A DNA stretch of 64,000 bases from the NCBI RefSeq assembly GCF_014356525.2, contig NC_052511.1, positions 51,017,068 through 51,081,067 of the forward strand. Reading direction: 5' to 3'. Numbering within the stretch: the first letter of the stretch is position 1; every line of letters starts with the position of its first letter. The notes under the pieces are model-generated. The model made no database searches. It was not told the DNA's origin and saw only the letters and a program-made list of their open reading frames with translations. A program made the translations under genes and the position numbers. Source of the stretch: Nilaparvata lugens. Lineage: Eukaryota > Arthropoda > Insecta > Hemiptera > Delphacidae. Below, in pieces: positions 53,150 through 63,861 of this stretch.

Positions 53150-53268
53150 TATTTCATTAGTCTGTATCGTGTGAATTCATCTATCATTTTGCTGTATTGT
53201 AAGCTATTGTATATAAGTGTATAAGCCAGTATATATTGTAATCTACATAAATAAAGTACTCAATCAAT
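53150..53268 (+). repeat. CR1/L2 LINE 3' fragment, shortest
   Basis: TGCTGTATTGTAAGCTATTG through ATAAATAAAGTACTCAATCAAT. Confidence 0.8.
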
Positions 53269-53884
53269 AAAAACCCCGGCAACGTCTGCAACCAGTACTC
53301 CCTCATTCCCACAGCACTTTTCTTTCAAGCAATCCAGTAAAGAAAATCCACCCCTAAATTTTCCCTGCCTATTTTCCTACTACAGATTCTACGGTGTCTT
53401 TTTAGTTTTTCCGTGGTCTTTCCAGTGTCTATTTGGTGTGTTTTCAGTGTCTTTTCAGTGTGCTTTCCGCTCTTCACTGCCTTCTGAATCCGGATAAATT
53501 GAGGCGAGGAATTCAATTTAACAGACGAACTGTCGCAGACCTGTCTACTTACTCACTCACTGCGACACGACTCTGTCGTTCCCAATCAATTAAATTGGAC
53601 TTTCACTTTCGACTGAATTCCACTCAGTCGGTTGATTCGGATCGAGCACAATTGACATCGGGATCAGACGTACCTACGTCAGTCTCAGACTGTCTCCATT
53701 CAACTACATGGTTGAACACATCGATTGACATACAGTGAGAGACAAATCTTTATTTTTTAAAGATTGTGAATCATCACTTGAAGAGATTGGTATAAAATAT
53801 CATACTCAGTATTTTGTCAATTGAGTAAGGTCAACACATGTTCAACCAGGACTTCCTATATACCAGACCTGCGCCTACAAAAAA
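53269..53884. other. Apparently single-copy region; one weak open frame
   Basis: A plus-strand frame of 101 codons (53433-53738) has balanced composition (RLNSTQSVDSDRAQLTSGSD) but no known domain. No splice sites define an exon. The region lacks recognised repeats, so it is one of few places where host sequence might survive. Confidence 0.25.
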
Positions 53885-54638
53885 ATATGGTGTGGTACAC
53901 TCACACAACTTTCCTTGCTCATTGAACTGTGAGCCTCATTCTCAAACGAGAATAATTTAGGGGACTAACATAATGACGATTGGCGGCAACATATTTGAAA
54001 CTACGATCAGACCACTGTATATGTGTATATAATTGTTTTCAGAATACTTTTTCCTTTGTGTAAATTGTGAAATTCGATGATTTTTTTTAAAAGTCGTCAA
54101 AACAGCTGTTCTACAGATGAAATATCTTGACTATGACTGTGTTATTTTCATAAACTGCTCTACCTACCTACCTCATGCACGAGAAGGAGGTTACAAAGTC
54201 CATTTCTCAAGGATGGGGTGGACCCCCCATTAATTTCCCAGGAAAAAGACTCATGCCAGTTGATAGATCTGATAGATAACTATACAGGGTATGAATTTGA
54301 AAAAAATTCGTTAGAGCCGTTTTTGAGAAAATCGTGGAAACATGTTTTTTTTGGCCATTATCCGCCATTTTTTCCGCCATTTTGAATTCAATTTTATTGA
54401 ATTTCTTATTGTCGGATCCTCATGGTATTAGGACCTTAAGTTTACAATCTCAAGTCAATCGGTTAATTAGGAATGAAGTTATCGTGTTCACAGAATCACA
54501 CACAGACCAACACCCAAAAATCATGTTTTTGGACTCAGGTGACCTTGAAACGTATAGAAAACATGAAATTAGGGTACCTAAAATTTTTTTGGAAAGCAAT
54601 ACTTTCCTTACCTATGGTAATAGGGCAAGGAAAGTACA
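53885..54638 (+). mobile_element. Element G, copy 2
   Basis: It starts ATATGGTGTGGTACACTCAC with ACAACTTTCCTTGC and ends in the hairpin ACTTTCCTTACC ... AGGGCAAGGAAAGT, as in 18790-19612. The interior has diverged. The 111-codon frame near its end covers conserved non-coding sequence. Confidence 0.6.
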
Positions 54639-54639
54639 A

Positions 54640-54788
54640 ATGGCCGCCGTATGTGGTGACCAGCATTGATATTCTTAACGGGAACTAGACGAACTGAGAT
54701 TTCTACAAACTGAGACGCTCTCTAACAGCTGAATTGTGTTTTTTTTCTCAGTAGGAATTTCTATAAGAACACCACATACGGCGGCCAT
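54640..54788. mobile_element. 149-bp MITE with 19-bp perfect terminal repeats
   Basis: ATGGCCGCCGTATGTGGTG at 54640 and its exact complement ending at 54788. It sits directly against the 3' hairpin of element G. Non-coding. Confidence 0.85.
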
Positions 54789-55028
54789 TCGTTTTCTAGG
54801 CTCAGTTCCGGTAGTATATACGAGGTCCTGGTTCAACTCTGCATCAATTCCAATTTAACTCAACAAACTTTATTTATATCCCATACTACTAGATCGTTCA
54901 GTGTTTTATTTTTTTCGGTTGATCATAATAGAAACTAATCACTTTCACAAACCACTAATTCCCTATGAAGTATAATTTCTAGTATGATTTAGTTGATATC
55001 AAGTGACAAGGCACGATTGGTTGACTCA

Positions 55029-55184
55029 CACCCGGTTGTACAAAAGCCGGTTGAATTTTAACCGTGATTAGTTACTCGAGAACCAATCATAGAAGTCGTT
55101 TTTGAACAGACGGCTTCTCTGATTGGTTCTCGTGGAATTAATCACGTTTAAAGTTCAACCAGCTTTTTTGCAACCGGCACTCAG
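55029..55184. mobile_element. Foldback MITE family C, well-preserved copy
   Basis: CACCCGGTTGTACAAAAGCC and the complement CTTTTTTGCAACCGGCAC; inner GAACCAATCA..GATTGGTTCTCG pair. ACTCA flanks both sides (55025 and 55180), a possible target duplication. Confidence 0.75.
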
Positions 55185-55465
55185 TGTCTTCTCAGACACT
55201 GTTAAACACAATTCACATTTCACTCACATATTTTTCGAAGCAATCCAATTTTCTTTCGACATGACACAACTTTCGATAAAATTCGATACCATATTGATAT
55301 GCACGTCAACACTAATAGAATAAAAACTGTTTCCTTGGGGTACGTACAGACTTATGCGCCACGAACACGCATAGGAATGTAGTTTGGAGAAAATGTATAT
55401 GGGATGGAGAGAAAGATGGACAACGGTAAATAGGATTATAAAAGACAGAATTGGAAGTAGAAAGA

Positions 55466-55620
55466 GCAAGAGTTTATTTATTCATTCGTGGATAAAATCA
55501 CAAATCATATAAATATGATTAGGAAGGAACAACAGGCTTGACCCAAATCTATTCCATTCCCAAATTTTGATAAATTAATAAAATATCCAAAAAATAGGTT
55601 ATATTTCTACAGTAAAACGT
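55466..55620 (-). repeat. LINE/SINE 3' tail family T
   Basis: The complement reads GGTCAAGCCTGTTGTTCC and ends in GAATGAATAAATAAA, matching the tails at 8972 and 13185. Confidence 0.5.
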
Positions 55621-56116
55621 TCAAGTTCAATTTCGTCCAAAAATATATATAAGCTAAACATTTTTAATTTATAGAAATTAAAACACCAAACTATATTTAA
55701 ATATAACACTTAATTATCACTTCATATTAAATTAATCAATTATTTTATAAAATTTTGAACCCAAAAGTTAATAGAAGACAAGAAGTAGTGAGACTGTGGG
55801 AGTAACAAATAAATATTATAATAAAAGAGCTGGTAAATAATGAGAAAGAGGTAGAAAAAATGAGGGAAAAGAAGAAAAATGAAGAGAGAGGGAGTATAGT
55901 AGTCATGCGTCTGTTTTCAACGCATGTTTTTCCATCGCAAAGTTTGAGTCCAAACATTTTTTTCCCAGCGACCAGAAAGTCGAAGCCTAAAACTTGTTTT
56001 CACTGCATGGCAGTGAATTTGTGACCATATTGGCGACTGGAATCAGCCAAGCGGTGTGACTGCTTAACTCTGACGGACGGAACAAAGTTGAAAATAGAAA
56101 TCAGAAAATGTACAAG

Positions 56117-56278
56117 AAGAAGTGGAAGAAGAAGAAGAAGAAAAAAGTAGCAGAAGAAGAAGAAGAAGAAGATGAACAAGCAGATGAAGAAGAAAAAGAA
56201 GAAGAAGAAGAAGAAGAAGAAGAAGAAGAAGAAGAAGAAGAAGAAGAAGAAGAAGAAGAAGAAGAAGAAGAGAAGAAG

Positions 56279-56310
<32 letters not shown>

Positions 56311-56350
56311 GAAGAAGTAGAAGAAGCAGAAGAAGAAGATGATGAAGAAA
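56117..56350. repeat. (GAA)n microsatellite
   Basis: About 110 bp of pure GAA in the centre (56194-56310) flanked by GAA with GCA, GTA and GAT variants. Confidence 0.95.
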
Positions 56351-57542
56351 CAGAAAACGACAGAAATAATAAAAGTTCCCAAGCGACAATTCTGTCTGTA
56401 CCCTTGAAAAAATCGACATTACAATGAAAACATTTCTAGAAGAGTGAAAAATTCACAACAATTTCTGTTTTCCCTGGAGGTAAATTCATTGGTCTATAAC
56501 TTCTCTGTGTTTTTTACGTTTGTTATTGTAAACTTGGAACAAATTTCTGTTGTACCTCTTATGTCAAAACTAAATTTAGTTTCAATATTTCCAAGCCGTT
56601 GGAGAAATTTCCCAACGTAATATACAATTTGAATTTTTTCACTCATAGTATTCAACGTTTGTTTGGAGTGAGTGTTCTTTAGAGTATGAAATGAAAGGGA
56701 AAATTATTACTTAGAGACTATAGAATGTAAGATAAATGTTACAATCCATACTCTGTGATATTATTCTATAGATGTGTTCATTTTCTGTAACTGACGATTC
56801 AAATTGAATAATTTTAATTCAACCTTTTCAATAGTATTTCAATATCTATATGGCAAGACAAGAGGAAAAGTATTCAAGAAGAATAATTGAACATTAAGAA
56901 TTCAAAATCGGGGAAGTCACGTTCTTGTTGCTGTAACTAATGGTCCCCTCCCAATCATGAATTCATGAATTTCATGAATTGTGTAAGATTAAAGGAATAA
57001 ATGAGTATGAAATATCAATTATTTGGAGACTTTGGGAGAAATTAGGTAATAAGAACTGAAATAACTACTCAGCTTGAATAACAATAGAATAATAAAAGTT
57101 CCCAAGCGACAATTCATTGACAGACTTTTATATTCCGGTCAATATAGCACCATCATCTAGTTTTATCTTAGACTTTGCTTCTGATAGTAAATTTTGTTGT
57201 ATCCGGGTCTCCACATGTTTTCTTCTAAAGACACTTCAAAAGTGATTCGATGAATGGTGAATGAAAGATGAATAATACATTTATTATTGATGAATGAATA
57301 TGTCAATCTCCTGATTTGGAGCTAGTGAATTTATTGATTCTCATAACGATGTCTAGTGTATGGATCGCCATTGCTGCGATGTGTGAATGAACCGACAGTT
57401 GTGGGAGTGGCTTGTCTCGGGTCTCAGCCAATGGCAGACGTTCACCTTGAAAGGCCACTCATCTACCAATCGTAGCGCTCCCTCATTACTAATCCTAAAA
57501 ATACTTCTACTTTGTTCTGTACTCCTTCTCAGTCCTTTGTGT
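56351..57542. other. No gene; one 28-bp direct repeat
   Basis: AATAATAAAAGTTCCCAAGC plus GACAATTC occurs at about 56366 and 57088, 722 bp apart. The interval is AT-rich without coding signal, so these may be the ends of an unclassified insertion. Confidence 0.4.
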
Positions 57543-57612
57543 TTACTTTGAATGAAAAAGACTAAGAAATTGTCAAAAAACCACTGATTTATTGATTTAT
57601 TGATAATTGAGT
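57543..57612 (+). mobile_element. Palindromic element P, truncated to one arm
   Basis: TTGAATGAAAAAGACTAAGA to TTGATAATTG, bounded by GTTTACTT at 57541 and again at 57610. A truncated body inside its own short duplication is typical of retroposition. Confidence 0.6.
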
Positions 57613-57681
57613 TTACTTCTTTAGAGATTGATAACAGAGTGCCAAACAAGCATGTAACTCATTCTTATTTCTTCTTACAGC

Positions 57682-58348
57682 TCAATCGTTTGATTGGTTG
57701 GCAGCCTTCCATCTAAATCTGTACATTGCTACTCTCTTCCATTGTACATAGTTCATAGCACCCAGATCCTTCGTCATTTGTCTTAGATACTGTAGCCGGG
57801 GTCTGCCACGACCCCTTTGTCCAACAACTGTACCTTCCAGAATACTTGACTTGAATGCTTCGTGTCGTATTATGTGTCCAATCCAAGAATGCCGCCTGGC
57901 CTTGAGAAAATTCAGAAGAGATCTCTTTTCTACCGCCCTCCTCCTTCGTAACTCTAAAGCTGCGTACACATATTCGTGCTTCCAACCCGCACCGAGCACG
58001 CTCCTCCCTCGTACCGCCCTCGTACTACCATCGAACCACAGTCGCACCGCCCACGCACCCATCATGAACGTTACGGAAGATGTTACATCTTCTCGCGTTC
58101 CCCGGTCGAACCACTGTTGCTCGCCGGTCGATCATCAATCGCTCTGCTGGAGTGACGTTCGGTTGCGGAGCAGAGCGACAGTCAGTACGCACCTTATCAG
58201 TCCATTTTATTTTGAGCATACGCCTCCAACACCACACTTCACAAGCATTTAGAGTCTTTTTCCTAGCCTTACCAATAGTCCACGTTTCAGACCCATGAAG
58301 AGCTATACTCCAAATGCAACTATTCATTAGTCTCTTTCTTATTCCCAA
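57682..58348 (-). pseudogene. RTE-type LINE ORF2, C-terminal fragment, split by a MITE
   Basis: Upstream part (58348-58195): RKRLMNSCIWSIALHGSETW and WCWRRMLKIKWTDKV, the thumb and connection motifs of RTE-like reverse transcriptases. Downstream part (57957-57682): RSLLNFLKARRHSWIGHIIR, GQRGRGRPRLQYLRQMTKDL and WKAANQSND with its stop. MITE E (57958-58194) lies between, in frame neither way. Catalytic domains are absent; it is a 5'-truncated relic. Confidence 0.85.
57958..58194. mobile_element. MITE family E, copy 2, inside the RTE fragment
   Basis: AGCTGCGTACACATATTCG at left and AGTACGCACCTT at right; it is the inverted equivalent of 6311-6549 with strong similarity throughout (CGGTCGATCATCAATCGCTC). 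Confidence 0.8.
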
Positions 58349-58419
58349 CGTTGGACTATCTGACTCATTACTGTAAAATAATTATTTCAAATATAAAATG
58401 TAAGCTATATAAATAAATT

Positions 58420-58479
58420 ACAGATGGAAATAAATAGAGAATGCATTTAAATGCATTCTCCATTTAATTCCATCTGTAA
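58420..58479. repeat. 60-bp palindrome at a SINE 5' flank
   Basis: ACAGATGGAAATAAATAGAG / AATGCATT / complement. The right arm equals the normal 5' flank of SINE family 1 (see 1095-1160), so the left arm appears to be an inverted copy of it. Confidence 0.75.
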
Positions 58480-58735
58480 ACTGGTTGGCCGCTATGGCTT
58501 CGTATAGAATGAGAGCTGCTATCCAGAGATTGTCAGTTTGGTGTAAGGGTAAGCATTCCTGACTAGAAATTGGGAGGTACCGGGTTCGATTCCCGGGCTG
58601 GCAAATAATTTTTGGATAGTAGTTCTCATCGAATTCCCATCTAGCTGTTAACCCTGTCGTCAATGTCTGCAGTAGCAGAAGTCTTCGGGGTGATTTACAG
58701 CATTTATTTAGGATTTTCGTTAAATAATAATCATA
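58480..58735 (+). repeat. tRNA-derived SINE family 1, complete
   Basis: The leader TTGGCCGCTATGGCTTCGTA precedes GTTTGGTGTAAGGGTAAGCA (A-box region) and GGTTCGATTCCCGGGC (B box, about 58580). The tail GCAGTAGCAGAAGTCTTCGG follows and it ends with TTTTCGTTAAATAATAAT. It is the best copy for defining this family. Confidence 0.8.
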
Positions 58736-58740
58736 TATAA

Positions 58741-59104
58741 ATAGACCCTCTTCACGACTCTTGAATAGACTGGGGTTTCCTCTATCATAAAATAATCTAA
58801 TGGAGGAATTGTTGATAGTGTATTAAACTACAAATCATTGGTCTCCATATCAATCTATGCCTAACGCATTTTAATTAAAAGATTTATAAGATTTTTCACA
58901 ATGTCCGAAGCAGCATCAAGATGAAACTGGGAAGAAAAACAAATTGCATTGACTCATTTAAACAAATCTCTTTTCATTTTTTTCAAATTATTTTACAATA
59001 ATGGGTTCCAACTCTAAACTGAAACTTACTGCTATCAGTAATTAACAAAATCCATATAATCACTTTTGAACAATTAATTACGACATAGCAGTCAGGTATT
59101 TATA
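58741..59104. other. No gene seen
   Basis: AT-rich unique-looking DNA. Confidence 0.4.
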
Positions 59105-59180
59105 TAAATAAAAGCTATTAGCTTCTACTTACATTAGTGTAGCGCTTTCGGACACTAGGCCCTTCATCAACACTGAAGAG
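59105..59180 (-). repeat. Penelope-like element terminus, solo
   Basis: Matches the last roughly 75 bp of the copies ending at 33530 and 34140, on the minus strand, and includes a hammerhead-like motif. TCAAAAGTGATTAT beyond it also occurs at 34166 after the second Penelope copy. Confidence 0.6.
59136..59174 (-). ncRNA. Hammerhead-ribozyme-like motif, copy 3
   Basis: Core, stem II and stem I are as at 33472; the nucleotide before the predicted cleavage point is A instead of C, which still fits the UH rule (H = A, C or U). Confidence 0.5.
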
Positions 59181-59517
59181 TCAAAAGTGATTATTTAACA
59201 AGCAGTTCGTAATGGAATCAAACATTGAAGAAAATCCATATCTTGGATTCAACATCATCCTAGGCTTAGAAGTCTAGGCCTACAGAAAACTCTTAATAAC
59301 GCGTGACTCGAGGGATTGGCATTGGGGAAGAAGTGAGGAAGAAAAAGAAGATGAAGAAGAGGAAAAAGGAAAATGTCAGATGGCAGCCATTAAGGTGAGA
59401 GCACTAGTTTTCCCCCCTGGCCAGTGGATTTTTCTTGGGTGTTCCACCTAAGTACCAACATACATTTCCACCTTACATTCCTCTTTTTCCTCATTTTTCT
59501 TCTTGGGTTTCTTCTCC

Positions 59518-59595
59518 TCCTTCTTCTTCTTCTTCTTCTTCTTCTTCTTCTTCTTCTTCTTTTTCTTCTTCTTCTTCTTCTTCTTCTTCTTCTTC
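59518..59595. repeat. (TTC)n microsatellite
   Basis: About 25 TTC units with one interruption (CTTTTTC). Confidence 0.95.
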
Positions 59596-59827
59596 TCCCT
59601 CACATCCGTCTTCTCTCCCCACGTAGTAATAGTTGTTGCCCACTCCACTTGTCACAGTAACCCCCGCACTCTAAAGCACACTAGAAACATTCTTTCGGCT
59701 AGCTTTTTTTTCCAGCCGGGAATTTGCCAGTCATCATCATTCCTCACCTTGTCAGTCATTAGTTTCCCTGAGGAATCATTCATTGGCTTCAGTCTATTCC
59801 TCTCATCGTCTTACGAATAAGTACCAT

Positions 59828-60430
59828 TTTGAGGTCCACGTTAAAATGGCAGTGTTTGATTAGCAATGGCATTGCTATCCTTGTCTATCATTCAACATTG
59901 CGGATAGCGCTATCTCTTTCTCGCTTTGCTCAGGTGCCATATTGTCTTTTAACAATGTAGAGTTGATAACTAATTAGCAATTATGTTTTTTTGTGTAGTT
60001 GAGAAGTTGATATTGTGGTAATTATTCATATTGAATGAAAAAGACTAAGAAATTGTCAAAAACCACAGATTCATTGATACAGTACTTAGAAAGACCGGTT
60101 TCGGTTATTACACCATTGTCAATCTCTGATAAACAATTGTTTATTGACCGAAACCGGTCTTTCTTATTATCAATAAATCAGTGGTTTTTTGACAATTTCT
60201 TAGTCTTTTCCATTCAATAACAATTATGTAAATCCATTATGAAATTATTGAAAAATATAATTTATTGCTCAATAAAATATGATTGACTACTTTGAACGAG
60301 AATGGACAGTTAATATTACATCGATAAACCTGTATCAGCTACCGTCTATAGAAGGCATTGACAAGACAGAGGTTCTGCAATGTTGTTCTCCTATCTTTCT
60401 CCACTGCCATTATAACGTGGACCTCACTAT
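59828..60430. mobile_element. MITE family B, copy 3, with nested element P
   Basis: GAGGTCCACGTTAAAATGGC at left and CACTGCCATTATAACGTGG at right. Element P occupies 59987-60220. The inner part GATAAACCTGTATCAGCTAC is shared with 61550-62315. Confidence 0.75.
59978..60229 (-). mobile_element. Palindromic element P, with 9-bp target duplication
   Basis: CAATTATGT at 59978-59986 and 60221-60229 flank 234 bp. Read on the minus strand it begins near the Lys-like GAATGGAAAAGACTAAG arm and ends A-rich (CTACACAAAAAAA) at the 59987 side. The hairpin has the same CCGGTTTCGG arms as at 6792. Confidence 0.75.
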
Positions 60431-60894
60431 GGTAGATATAAATAGAAGTATGAAAGAGTATTGATATATATAATTTCGTATAATGTCTTCCTTTTATTCA
60501 ATTTGTTGTAATATATTCATTATTTTACAAAGGCGACTTCCTAGAAGTATTTTAAGCCTAGGTGATGATGATGGGATGAATGATAATACAATGAAGGTAA
60601 AGTTATGAATGAATAAAGATGATGGGTTATGTCTTCCACTTGAATTGATTTGAGTCCACTTTTCAGTCCAGAAATAAAAAACTATATCATATTTATATGA
60701 TATTTATATTTCTCGTGCAGGAAAGGCTGAATTGTTCATGAATGGTTTCAATTATTTTCAAGGCAAGAAGTAGTTTCAGTTGTTTTATTAACTCAGAATT
60801 TTGTTACCTTGTTAGTTTTATCAACTCAGAACAGAATTTTGTGACCTTTTTTTTATAGATGAAAATAAATTAGAAGTTGCATTTGTTCAAATGC

Positions 60895-61315
60895 TAATTA
60901 ATGAATAATTTTATTATTATTAAACGAATATCCCAATTGGATGCTGTAAATCACCCCGAAGACTTCTGCTACTGCAAATATTGGCAACAGGGTAAACAGC
61001 TGGATGGAATTTCAATGAGTGCTACCATACAACAATTATTTGTTTTTGTTATAGTTCAGACACTGTGTTACTTGTAAATATTTTAAAAACACTCACTTTT
61101 TGAAGTATTGAGGAATGAATTTCACTCTTGAAGAGGAGCTTCATCAGCCTGACACCAGGGGCGCTTGCTTTTATGGGTTGGACTGTGTGGCCAAAATTTG
61201 GGAGAATATTAAATTGGATTTGTCGTTCTCGAGATGTTTAAAAATTTCGTATTGTTCAAGTGTCCACTTTGAGTGCCCCGGGAATCGAACCCAATACCTC
61301 CTGATTGTTCATCTC
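60895..61315 (-). repeat. SINE family 1, split into tail and head pieces
   Basis: The tail (60905-61040, CCCCGAAGACTTCTGCTACT) and a head piece with B box (61275-61300, CCCCGGGAATCGAACCC) are in the right order on the minus strand. About 230 bp of unrelated sequence (61041-61271) lies between. Confidence 0.6.
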
Positions 61316-61549
61316 TTTTTTTGAGGAAGACATTTAATTTTTTTGTTTATCAGATGATGATGTGTGGATAGGTTGACAGTCTAACAATTCTAACAATGCA
61401 ATAAAATTTCAATGAAAACCTAAATCTAACTGTATCATTGACTTTGAGTAAAATTCACGTTATAGAATTATAGAAATAGGATGGCATAGTTGTATAGCTT
61501 CTTTTCCCACCGCCTTCTACATAGTCGATAGCTGAGTAGATAGCTGTAG

Positions 61550-62315
61550 TGAGGTCCACGTTATAATGGCATTGGAGAAAAATAGGAGAAAAACGTTGCC
61601 GATCCTCAGTCATATTAATGCCTTCTATAGACGGTAGCTGATACAGGTTTATTGATGTAATACCTGTTCATTCCTAATGAAAACAGTATAAGAAGAAGAA
61701 TCTTCTTTTACTTATAGTACACCTTATTATTAAAAACTTTAAAATAAAGTTAATTATACTTTTAATAATAAAGGTTACAACAAGTTTTTATTAATTTTTA
61801 CAGAAGTGGGCCATATAAGTGAACTGTTCATTCTTGTTTAGAAGAATATATAAGATTATATATCAATAATTTCATAATTAAAATGAATTATTTTGAAAAT
61901 AAATTATCAATTCTACTTTGTTTGAAGACGATCTGGATCCTTGAGAAGGTGAAAAGGTATCAGGAAAAGTAGATAGACGGTAGATGTGAAAGGATGGGAT
62001 GGGGGAAGAATAATAAGGGAAGGATGGAAAAAAGAAACCGATAGGACCAGGTGTTAAAAAAAAAGATTTGAAGTACTAGATGAATTACAAAGGATTGCAG
62101 AATAAGCAATCTTTCTATTAAGCAATAAATTATATTTCTCAATAATTTTATAATGCATTTTCATAATTTAGATAAAATATTTTGTTAATAATTTAATTCT
62201 ACATTGTTGAAAGACGATCTCGCAACAGAGCAAAGCAATAAATAGATAGCGCTATCCACTTTGTTGAATGATAGACAAGGATGGGAATACCATTGCTAAT
62301 CAAACACTGCCATTC
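61550..62315. mobile_element. MITE family B, copy 4, enlarged
   Basis: TAGTGAGGTCCACGTTATAA at left and CTAATCAAACACTGCCATT at right; the last 12 bp of the right terminal repeat are missing. An internal stretch ending GAAGACGATCT (61930) is repeated as GAAAGACGATCT (62215), pointing to an internal duplication. Confidence 0.65.
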
Positions 62316-62691
62316 TTTATTTATTTTTTCTACAATGAAGCACTGATCGAGAGAGAAAAAAAAAGAATACCTTGTACTATTTCTCTTCCAAATTGAGGTA
62401 ACATTGAAAGTCCAAATAAGGTTATGTCTTCTAGATTTCCACGAAATTTTCAGTTCAAAAATATACAAACCATTCTTTCGAATTTAGATGTTTTTAATAC
62501 CAATGTAGTAATAATTCATTACACTCAGTTATTTTTAAAATGGAGAATATTCACTTATTAGAGAGATCTTTGAACACAAACCGAAAAACAAACTCACTAC
62601 TGAATGTAGGCTATAGTATTATTATAATACTGTAAGTTATGTAATAATACATTATAACGTATAAAGACTAGAGTGAAACTACTCACTTGAT
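62316..62691. other. No gene seen
   Basis: AT-rich DNA leading to the satellite. Confidence 0.4.
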
Positions 62692-63470
62692 CCACCTGAT
62701 CGTTCTGTTCGTACTTTTCAGCAATAATTCTCCCCATTTCTTCGACGTTTTCTCACTTCGTACTAGCTTCTATTCTTCCTGTCACAGCCTTACTCTAATT
62801 TATTTCTTCAGTTTTCTTTCAGTTTCACTCTAGTAGATAGCATAGTAGCTTACACCTTACATGAAGGTTGATTGCGTTCTCGACCTACACTGAAAGCTAC
62901 ATATCCACCTGATCGTTCTGTTCGTACTTTTCAGCAATAATTCTCCCCATTCTTCGACGTTTTCTCACTTCGTACTAGCTTCTATTCTTCCTGTCACAGC
63001 CTTACTCTAATTTATTTCTTCAGTTTTCTTTCAGTTTCACTCTAGTAGATAGCATAGTAGCTTACACCTTACATGAAGGTTGATTGCGTTCTCGACCTAC
63101 ACTGAAAGCTACATATCCACCTGATCGTTCTGTTCGTACTTTTCAGCAATAATTCTCCCCATTTCTTCGACGTTTTCTCACTTCGTACTAGCTTCTATTC
63201 TTCCTGTCACAGCCTTACTCTAATTTATTTCTTCAGTTTTCTTTCAGTTTCACTCTAGTAGATAGCATAGTAGCTTACACCTTACATGAAGGTTGATTGC
63301 GTTCTCGACCTACACTGAAAGCTACATATCCACCTGATCGTTCTGTTCGTACTTTTCAGCAATAATTCTCCCCATTTCTTCGACGTTTTCTCACTTCGTA
63401 CTAGCTTCTATTCTTCCTGTCACAGCCTTACTCTAATTTATTTCTTCAGTTTTCTTTCAGTTCCACTCAA
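62692..63470. repeat. 213-bp tandem satellite, 3.7 copies
   Basis: Units begin CCACCTGATCGTTCTGTTCG at 62692, 62905, 63117 and 63330 (213, 212, 213 bp, then a partial 140 bp). Copies are practically identical; the second lacks one T. The last unit merges into promoter-proximal sequence at TTTCAGTTCCACTCAAGC. Confidence 0.95.
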
Positions 63471-63546
63471 GCTCGTACAATGTTTCGTTGAAAGAAATCG
63501 TGTGTGCTGTAACGAAGTATGTGTCGAACATGCTCTAGAATAAAGT

Positions 63547-63619
63547 GAAAGTTCTAGAAAAAGAATGTTCCAGAATAAGAAAGGTGAAGGTGTTGGTCGG
63601 AATCGAATCGTTATAAATA
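63547..63619 (+). promoter_or_regulatory. Heat-shock-type promoter: two HSEs and a TATA box
   Basis: GAAagTTCtaGAA (63547-63559) and GAAtgTTCcaGAA (63563-63575) are each perfect three-unit binding sites for heat shock factor (alternating GAA and TTC at 5-bp spacing). TATAAATA follows at 63612-63619, about 37 bp downstream. This spacing is the usual layout of insect heat-shock promoters. Further GAA/TTC half sites lie upstream (63482-63496). Orientation is plus. Confidence 0.55.
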
Positions 63620-63639
63620 ACGGCGACAGTAATGAACGC

Positions 63640-63859
63640 AGACGTTTCAAGTGAGAGCTGTTACAGCCTCAACGTTGGCCTCAGAACATGTTCTAGCTCA
63701 ACCTCTCAGTTTTCCGAGTTTCCCTAGTTTTCCGAGATAGAAGAAAATGAGGTGAGAGAGTTTTCCGAGTGAGAAGAAAATGGGGTGAAAGAGTTTTCGG
63801 TGTGAGAAGAAAATAGGGTGAAGAAATGTGGTGAGTGAGAGAGGAGAAGAAGGTACAAG
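63640..63859 (+). other. Predicted first exon (probably 5' UTR) of a gene beyond the window
   Basis: Transcription would begin near 63640-63650, about 30 bp after TATAAATA. The segment ends at a consensus donor, ACAAG|GTAAGC (exon end 63859). No credible long coding frame starts here, so the exon is likely untranslated. A heat-shock promoter followed by a 5'-UTR intron is the arrangement of insect Hsp83/Hsp90 genes, but that identity is only a guess. An earlier GT at 63853 is a weaker alternative. Confidence 0.35.
63707..63828. repeat. 33-bp tandem repeat inside the predicted 5' exon
   Basis: AGTTTTCCGAG..AGAAGAAAAT..GGTGA recurs near 63707, 63758 and 63792, with small changes. Confidence 0.7.
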
Positions 63860-63861
63860 GT

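Noticed and set aside
62692..63470. CRISPR-like or gene-family tandem array
   Set aside because: Whole 213-bp units are near-identical with no variable spacers and no coding frame.
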